DNA from: Lachnospiraceae bacterium
Lineage (GTDB): Bacteria > Bacillota > Clostridia > Lachnospirales > Lachnospiraceae
Direction of reading: 5' to 3'
Assembly (NCBI GenBank): GCA_013316825.1
Contig: WSLY01000004.1
Coordinates: 1 to 64,000 of the forward strand
Length of the DNA stretch: 64,000 bases
Shown: one piece after another, positions 58,775 to 64,000 of the stretch
Layout: each line of letters opens with the position of its first letter
Position numbering within the stretch: position 1 is the first letter of the stretch
Notes under the pieces: model-generated
The model's database searches: none
What the model was told of the DNA's origin: nothing
What the model saw: only the letters and a program-made list of their open reading frames with translations
Translations under genes and position numbers: made by a program

Positions 58775-60058
58775 ATGTTCAGGGAAATGAGAAGAGGAAA
58801 GCAGGCGCTGCAGAAAAAAGCGTGTGAAGAGGTGTTAAAGCGGGGAACGGCGGGCGTTCTGGCGGTGGCGGGCGATGACGGGTATCCTTATGCGGTTCCG
58901 CTAAGCTATGTTTACGACGCAGAGCATTCCGCACTCTATTTTCACAGTGCATTAAGCGGGCATAAGATGGATGCGTTGAAACGAAACGGCAAGGCATCTT
59001 TCTGCGTGGTGGACAAGGACAGTGTGGTGCCGAAGGAGTATACTACATATTTTAGAAGTGTCATTGTATTTGGGACGGTGCACATTTTGGAGGATGCGCA
59101 AGAAAAATATTATGCGATAGAAGCACTGGCGAAAAAGTATGCACCGGACGACAGCAGGGAGGGGCGGGATAAGGTCATTGGCGACGGGAGCCGTTTTTGT
59201 ATGCTGGAATTACAGATAGCGCATATGACAGGTAAGGAGGCGCGGGAGTTAATCGGGCATAAGCTTTCGGCTGCTGTGGATAAGTGGAAGCTGGAGGAAG
59301 TCTCATGCCTGTACGAAAAGGAGACGAGAGCGGTATACAGCGCCTATACAAAAGAGTGGGGAAGCGTTATTGTCAAGATAAATGAGGACAAAAAGGAACT
59401 GAAATCAGGATATGAAATGCTGCGGGCATTAAACGGGACAGGCTGTTGTCAGGCGTATGCATTTGACGCAGGAGACGGCACGGCGGTTTTTGAGCAGATT
59501 TTTCCGGGAAATACGCTGCGGGAGGAGCAGGACCCGCAAAAGCGTGCGGCAGTTTTTTGTGAAGTTTTCCAAAAAATTCATGGCGCAGAACTAAGCAGCG
59601 GACACGATACTTACATGGACTGGCTGGAAAGGGCAAAGCGGTATTGCAAAGACGGCGGCGCGGCAGTGGACGTAAGAGAAAAGATGCAGAGGGCTTATCA
59701 AATTGGAAAAGAGATGTTTGAGAAATATCCCGAAAGGGTATTGCTGCACGGCGATTTGCATCATGACAATATTTTGCTTGGCAGAAGAGGGTACTGTATG
59801 ATTGACCCAAAAGGCGTCATTGCTCCCGAAATTTTTGACATTCCGAGGTTCCTTTTAAATGAATTTGGCTATGTTTCCGAAGAAAAGACAAAAACGCATA
59901 TAAAGATGATGAGCGGACTTTTGGCGCAAAGGACAGGCTATGAGGAAGCGGACATGGAAAAACTGCTTTTTATGGAAGGTATGCTTGACGTGGTCTGGTG
60001 TATGGAGGATGGAGAGGATACGGCAGAACTGTTAAACCGCCTGCGCTGCTTTTGTTAA
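58775..60058 (+). CDS. NimA-like flavin domain fused to aminoglycoside-kinase-like domain
   Basis: 427 residues from ATG 58775 (GGAGGAGG). Residues 1-155: pyridoxamine-oxidase/NimA-type split barrel (MFREMRRGKQ, GVLAVAGDDGYPYAVPLSYVY, FHSALSGHKMDALKRNGKASFC). Residues ~195-427: APH/choline kinase fold, with FEQIFPGNTL, catalytic HGDLHHDNILL (~325) and metal-binding MIDPKGVIAPEIFDIPRFL, closest in pattern to the streptomycin/hydroxyurea kinase type (APH_6_hur). A head-to-tail fusion of two families each linked to resistance; its substrate is unknown. Confidence 0.85.
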   Translation: MFREMRRGKQALQKKACEEVLKRGTAGVLAVAGDDGYPYAVPLSYVYDAEHSALYFHSALSGHKMDALKRNGKASFCVVDKDSVVPKEYTTYFRSVIVFGTVHILEDAQEKYYAIEALAKKYAPDDSREGRDKVIGDGSRFCMLELQIAHMTGKEARELIGHKLSAAVDKWKLEEVSCLYEKETRAVYSAYTKEWGSVIVKINEDKKELKSGYEMLRALNGTGCCQAYAFDAGDGTAVFEQIFPGNTLREEQDPQKRAAVFCEVFQKIHGAELSSGHDTYMDWLERAKRYCKDGGAAVDVREKMQRAYQIGKEMFEKYPERVLLHGDLHHDNILLGRRGYCMIDPKGVIAPEIFDIPRFLLNEFGYVSEEKTKTHIKMMSGLLAQRTGYEEADMEKLLFMEGMLDVVWCMEDGEDTAELLNRLRCFC

Positions 60059-60077
60059 AAGCGGCAGGCGGTTTCCT
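60034..60077. terminator. Bidirectional terminator between convergent genes
   Basis: AAACCGCCTGC (60034-60044)/GCAGGCGGTTT (60064-60074), overlapping the fusion gene stop. Confidence 0.75.
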
Positions 60078-60086
60078 TCGTCGGTT

Positions 60087-61934
60087 TTATTGCTGGTTTT
60101 TTAAGGCTTCGCTAATAGTAGAAAAATCTGAAGGGCCGCAATTCAGAAAAAAAGTATGGAACTTTAAATCGCTGTATGCCTCTCCCCACTGTGTACGAGC
60201 TTCTTCTTTCAGCCTTAAAATTTCCAGATAGCTTAAGTAGTATTTCAGATAATTGGAGGGTTCCTCCGCAATATAATCATAAATATGGCGCGTGGTTTCT
60301 ATATCGGTAATACCAAAGGAGGAAAGCACTTCATGAATTTTTTCATAGGAAGCGCCGTCATAGTGGATGGCTACATCCAGCAGGGCATACAGGCATAGCT
60401 GCATATTGCGGTTATGCTTTTCGATTGTATAGGCATAGGCGGCATTTTCGTCACCTTGCTCGGCTGCCAGCGCCGCAGCATAATCATAGGAAATAAATTC
60501 CACATACAGCGCCCACCCTTCCAGATAACCGCCATAGGAAAGCACCTGGCGGACGAGACTCTGGTCTTCCTGTCGTAAGGCGCGCTGGCTGTACACGGAC
60601 TGGTAGAGATGCCCGGGATACCCTTCGTGTGCAAGCGTCGTGTAAAGAGCAAGACCCTCAGGCGTACTTTTTTCATTGATGTAAATGACGTTATTTTCCG
60701 TATCATCCAAAGGCGGAGTCAGGTAAAAGGCAGGGGCACAATAGTCCTGCAGGCTTTCGGAAACCGTCTTGACAGAAAGGGAGGGAGCATTGTCTCCCCC
60801 GAAAATCCCTGACGGAAAAGCAGGAAAATCCCCGCTCATTCGTTTCTGCAAGTCGGCAAGCATATCCTCCGGTGCAAGCAGCGGAAAAGAATTATCCTGC
60901 AAAATCTGTATCCAGAGAGAAACGGAATCTTCTCTTTCGGTAAGCAGTTCATGCAGCATTTGATATTCTGCCTCAAAGCGAGGATATAAAACAGCTTTGA
61001 TTTCTTCTATAGTCAGTGCAGAGCCGGTATTTTTCTTTACAAGCCACAGGTAATAATCCCGTCCCAAAGGAGAGGCGCAGAGTCCTGTCGGTTTGGAAGA
61101 GCCGTCTCCCATAAGCAGAAACAGCCCGTCGGCAAGGGATTCATACGCGGGCAGCATAACGGTGGAAAGCAGGCGGTCGTTTTGCGCTTTGTAGCGCGCG
61201 GCATCTTCCTCCGTAATTTTTTTCTCCTGCAGGAGCTTTTCCAGACGCTCCGCAAAGGTAGTCTGTAAAAAGTGGGTTCCCTGTGCCAGTTCGTCCTTGG
61301 AAAGAATGGTATAGCATTGCTCTCTGACCTGCTGAAGGGAGGTGTCTGCCTGCAGCAGACCCGCCGCTTTTTTCTCCTGCTCGTAGACAAGCAGGGAGGC
61401 GAAATAATCGTCTGTCTGTTCCAAAAGGGCAAGGTAGTCCTCTACGTCTGCCGCAGAGCGGAAGGCATACTCGGCAAATAAAATCGGAAGCTGGGACTGC
61501 ATACCGGATGCAGGGGAGAGAGGTTCGTCATAGTAAGGAAAAGCACCGTTTTCCTTGGCATGGGATAAGAAACGTTCTAGGAGCGCATAGGTATATTGCT
61601 GTTTGTCATCAAGTTCATTTTTATGGATTGCCGAAAGCCGGCTTATGTAATCGTCAAGCGCTGCCGCGGATGCTTCCCCCAAAGAAGCAGAATAGATGGG
61701 AAGCGTGGGCTCATAGCGCGCAATGCCGAAGCTTTCGGGGTCTGCAAGGGTATAGTGCAGGTTTAACGTATTTCCATACAATTCATTTTGAAAAATATCT
61801 TTGGTAAGAACGTCAAATGCCTTTGCATCTTTACCCGAAAAAAACAGAAAAAAGGTCATCAGGGCAAGTATCGGGAAAAGAAAGTACAAGGGCAGCAGTT
61901 TTCTTTTAAAAATATGGTGAAAGAATTTTTTCAT
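60087..61934 (-). CDS. DUF885 family secreted peptidase
   Basis: 615 residues from ATG 61934 (MKKFFHHIFKRKLLPLYFLF), with a weak site; the track start 61988 is less likely. N-terminal signal anchor (~13-31). The conserved zinc-type motif HEGYPGHLYQ (the HExxH-like core of DUF885) lies near ~428, with YVEFISYDY and a GGYLEGWALY block nearby. Predicted extracellular metallopeptidase; usual family length ~560-600. Confidence 0.85.
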   Translation of the reverse strand: MKKFFHHIFKRKLLPLYFLFPILALMTFFLFFSGKDAKAFDVLTKDIFQNELYGNTLNLHYTLADPESFGIARYEPTLPIYSASLGEASAAALDDYISRLSAIHKNELDDKQQYTYALLERFLSHAKENGAFPYYDEPLSPASGMQSQLPILFAEYAFRSAADVEDYLALLEQTDDYFASLLVYEQEKKAAGLLQADTSLQQVREQCYTILSKDELAQGTHFLQTTFAERLEKLLQEKKITEEDAARYKAQNDRLLSTVMLPAYESLADGLFLLMGDGSSKPTGLCASPLGRDYYLWLVKKNTGSALTIEEIKAVLYPRFEAEYQMLHELLTEREDSVSLWIQILQDNSFPLLAPEDMLADLQKRMSGDFPAFPSGIFGGDNAPSLSVKTVSESLQDYCAPAFYLTPPLDDTENNVIYINEKSTPEGLALYTTLAHEGYPGHLYQSVYSQRALRQEDQSLVRQVLSYGGYLEGWALYVEFISYDYAAALAAEQGDENAAYAYTIEKHNRNMQLCLYALLDVAIHYDGASYEKIHEVLSSFGITDIETTRHIYDYIAEEPSNYLKYYLSYLEILRLKEEARTQWGEAYSDLKFHTFFLNCGPSDFSTISEALKNQQ

Positions 61935-62074
61935 GAAAGGCTTCCGCAGGGTTTTAGTTATATATATGCCGCCACCGGCGGTGAACATGAATTTTTTAGT
62001 TCGCTATGGACGGAAAAGTAAAAGTATGCTAGAGTAGAAGCGTTGAAAGACACAAAGGAAAGGTAGGATATAAC

Positions 62075-62914
62075 ATGAAAAATTTAGAACTGCAAAAAAC
62101 GGCAAATGAAGTCCGCAAGGGCATTGTTACCGCAGTTCATGGTGCAAATGCCGGACATCCCGGCGGCTCTTTATCTGCGGCGGACATGTTTACATTTCTG
62201 TATTTTGAAGAGATGAACATTGACCCTCAAAACCCGCAGATGGAGGAGAGGGACAGGTTTGTGCTTTCCAAAGGGCATACTGCGCCTGGCCTGTATGCTG
62301 CATTGGCAAACAGAGGCTTTTTTCCGGTGGAAGATTTGCCGACGCTGCGCCACTTAGGTTCTTATCTGCAGGGACATCCCTGTATCCATATTGCAGGTGT
62401 GGATATGTCGTCAGGTTCTTTGGGACAGGGCATTTCTGCCGCTGTGGGTATGGCGCTGGCAGCAAAATTAGATGGCAGGACATACCGTACCTATACGATG
62501 CTGGGCGATGGAGAGCTGGAAGAGGGGCAGGTGTGGGAGGCGGCAATGTTTGCAGGACACAGGAAGCTTGATAATCTCTGTGTGATTGTGGACAACAATA
62601 ATCTGCAGATTGACGGTCCCATCAGTGAAGTATGCTCTCCCTATCCCATTGATAAAAAGTTTGAAGCGTTCAATTTTCATGTGATTCAAATAGATGCGCA
62701 CGATTTCGACCAAATCAGGGCTGCATTCAAAGAAGCCAGGGAAACAAAGGGCTGCCCGACCTGCATTATTATGCACAGCTTAAAGGGCAAGGGCGTATCC
62801 TTTATGGAAAACAATGTGGACTGGCACGGTAAGGCTCCCAATGACGAGGAGTATGCGGTTGCTATGGCGGACCTTGAGAAAATCGGCGAAGAGCTGGAAA
62901 AGGCAGGTGAATAA
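62075..62914 (+). CDS. Transketolase, N-terminal subunit
   Basis: 279 residues. Thiamine diphosphate binding: GHPGGSLSAAD, HLGSYLQGHP and the GDGELEEGQVWEAAMFAG...NN motif. Non-oxidative pentose phosphate pathway. Split transketolases are common in Firmicutes; the C-terminal subunit follows 2 bp later. Confidence 0.95.
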   Translation: MKNLELQKTANEVRKGIVTAVHGANAGHPGGSLSAADMFTFLYFEEMNIDPQNPQMEERDRFVLSKGHTAPGLYAALANRGFFPVEDLPTLRHLGSYLQGHPCIHIAGVDMSSGSLGQGISAAVGMALAAKLDGRTYRTYTMLGDGELEEGQVWEAAMFAGHRKLDNLCVIVDNNNLQIDGPISEVCSPYPIDKKFEAFNFHVIQIDAHDFDQIRAAFKEARETKGCPTCIIMHSLKGKGVSFMENNVDWHGKAPNDEEYAVAMADLEKIGEELEKAGE

Positions 62915-62916
62915 CA

Positions 62917-63864
62917 ATGGCAGAGGAAAAGATAATCAAAAAAGTTGCGACCAGAGAGAGCTACGGCAATGCGTTAAAGGAGCTGGCGGAAGAATTTCCT
63001 AATTTGGTGGTTTTGGACGCAGACCTTGCGGCGGCAACCAAGACCGGTATTTTTAAAAAGGCATATCCGGAGCGTCACATTGACTGCGGCATTGCAGAAT
63101 GCAATATGGTAGGCATTGCGGCAGGCCTTGCTGCTGTGGGCAAGATTCCGTTTGTGAGTTCTTTTGCCATGTTTGCGGCAGGCCGTGCTTTTGAGCAGGT
63201 GCGCAATTCCGTAGGATACCCTCATTTAAATGTCAAAATCGGAGCGACCCATGCGGGCATTTCCGTGGGAGAAGATGGCGCGACGCACCAGTGTAATGAA
63301 GACTTGGCGCTGATGCGCACCATACCCGGGATGGTAGTGATGTGTCCTTCCGATGATGTGGAGGCGCGTGCGGCAGTCCGTGCTGCGCTGGAATATGAAG
63401 GACCTGTTTACTTGAGGTTCGGGCGTGCGGCGGTACCTGTGATTAACGACAGGCCGGATTACCATTTTGAAATCGGAAAGGGGACGATTGTCAGGGAAGG
63501 CAGCGACGTTACGATTGTGGCGACGGGCATCGGTGTGGATTCCGCGCTGGGAGCAGCCAAAATGCTGGAAAAAGAGGGTGTCAATGCCGAAGTTGTCAAT
63601 ATCTGCACAATCAAACCGCTTGATGAAGAGTTGATTGTAAGCAGCGCAAAAAAGACAGGAAAAGTAGTTACAGTGGAAGAGCACTCTGTCATTGGCGGGC
63701 TTGGCAGCGCAGTCTGCGATGCGCTCTGCAAGCATTATCCGGTGCCTGTGTGCAAAATAGGTATGCAGGATGTGTTTGGCGAGTCCGGCTCGGCAGCGGC
63801 ATTGATTGAAAAGTATGGTCTGGACGCAAAAGGCGTTTATCAGACCGTAAAAGCATTTATCTAA
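62917..63864 (+). CDS. Transketolase, C-terminal subunit
   Basis: 315 residues. VLDADLAAATKTGIFKKAYP, the active-site E and SFAMFAAGRAFEQVRNSVGYP, then HAGISVGEDGATHQCNEDLALMR. Completes the heteromeric transketolase with the preceding subunit. Confidence 0.95.
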   Translation: MAEEKIIKKVATRESYGNALKELAEEFPNLVVLDADLAAATKTGIFKKAYPERHIDCGIAECNMVGIAAGLAAVGKIPFVSSFAMFAAGRAFEQVRNSVGYPHLNVKIGATHAGISVGEDGATHQCNEDLALMRTIPGMVVMCPSDDVEARAAVRAALEYEGPVYLRFGRAAVPVINDRPDYHFEIGKGTIVREGSDVTIVATGIGVDSALGAAKMLEKEGVNAEVVNICTIKPLDEELIVSSAKKTGKVVTVEEHSVIGGLGSAVCDALCKHYPVPVCKIGMQDVFGESGSAAALIEKYGLDAKGVYQTVKAFI

Positions 63865-63911
63865 AGAAGCACTGATGCAGTCAGAGTTTTCTAAAAAGAG
63901 ATATTTTCCAT

Positions 63912-63992
63912 AAAAACCTCTCTCCTATCCGTATCTTTAAGTAGAAAGTGCTGTCCGTTGGGCGGCAGGAGCGGACAGAAGGGAGGTTTTTT
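63912..63992 (+). promoter_or_regulatory. Leader/attenuator-like hairpin before the next gene
   Basis: Outer stem AAAAACCTCTCT (63913-63924) with AGGGAGGTTTTT (63980-63991), inner stem CTGTCCG (63951-63957)/CGGACAG (63972-63978). The outer stem would bury the GGGAGG ribosome binding site, and the T-run could also terminate transcription. Confidence 0.5.
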
Positions 63993-64000
63993 GTGAAGAA
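63993..64000 (+). CDS. Start of a further gene (partial)
   Basis: GTG AAG AA at the window end, 6 nt after GGGAGG. Only two codons are visible, so nothing more can be said. Confidence 0.3.

Overview
The window looks like the chromosome of an anaerobic, spore-forming, low-to-mid-GC Firmicute of the Lachnospiraceae type. Evidence: spmA/spmB and CotF-like spore genes, a B. subtilis-like holB-yaaT-rsmI cluster, split transketolase, FabK, PmbA/TldD, Shine-Dalgarno sites of the AAGGAGG type with frequent TTG/GTG starts, and many Clostridia-type phage proteins. No species call is possible from the sequence alone.

Layout. (1) 1-180: initiator tRNA-Met and tRNA-Phe. (2) 181-4303: a decayed island in the 3' end of tRNA-Phe, bounded by a 62-bp direct repeat (119-180 and 4304-4365). 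It holds a broken tyrosine integrase, a Cys-motif lipoprotein and a badly frameshifted IS1182-type transposase. (3) 4384-4456: tRNA-Lys, the target of a second element. (4) 4412-34617: an apparently complete ~30.2-kb HK97-type prophage with 46-bp att repeats. Its leftward lysogeny operon is LexA-like repressor, voltage-gated K+-channel-like protein, integrase. Rightward come cro, early/replication genes, a C5 methyltransferase, a PAPS-reductase-like protein, an ArpU-like late regulator, HNH, terminase, portal, protease, capsid, tail, holin and endolysin. (5) 34789-64000: host chromosome: L,D-transpeptidase, HD protein, Orn/Lys/Arg decarboxylase-like protein, pyk, guanylate-kinase-like protein, yaaR, holB, yaaT, yabB-like methyltransferase and rsmI; then an AraC-GGDEF fusion, CotF-like proteins, a MraY/WecA-type transferase, tldD/pmbA, acpP-fabK, a LacI-like-sensor diguanylate cyclase, spmAB, MFS and AEC transporters, a NimA-APH fusion, a DUF885 peptidase and split transketolase.

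How it works together. tRNA-Phe and tRNA-Lys form a tandem integration hot spot. In the lysogen, the repressor promoter should also transcribe the channel gene, an arrangement analogous to lambda cI-rexA-rexB. Near-consensus divergent promoters carry repeated CTCACTT/AAGTGAG operator half-sites inside their spacers. A terminator follows the ArpU-like gene and a near-consensus promoter starts the late region.

The most novel-looking signals are two paralogous ~105-nt structured elements (8416-8522 and 10403-10508). Each is a near-perfect 24-28-bp long-range inverted repeat that can refold into two local hairpins, with compensatory base changes between the copies, and each sits just upstream of an early phage gene. 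The channel in the lysogeny operon, paired integrase arm-type repeats spaced exactly 11 bp, several tiny membrane-protein genes with their own promoters, and the NimA-aminoglycoside-kinase-like fusion also deserve a second look.
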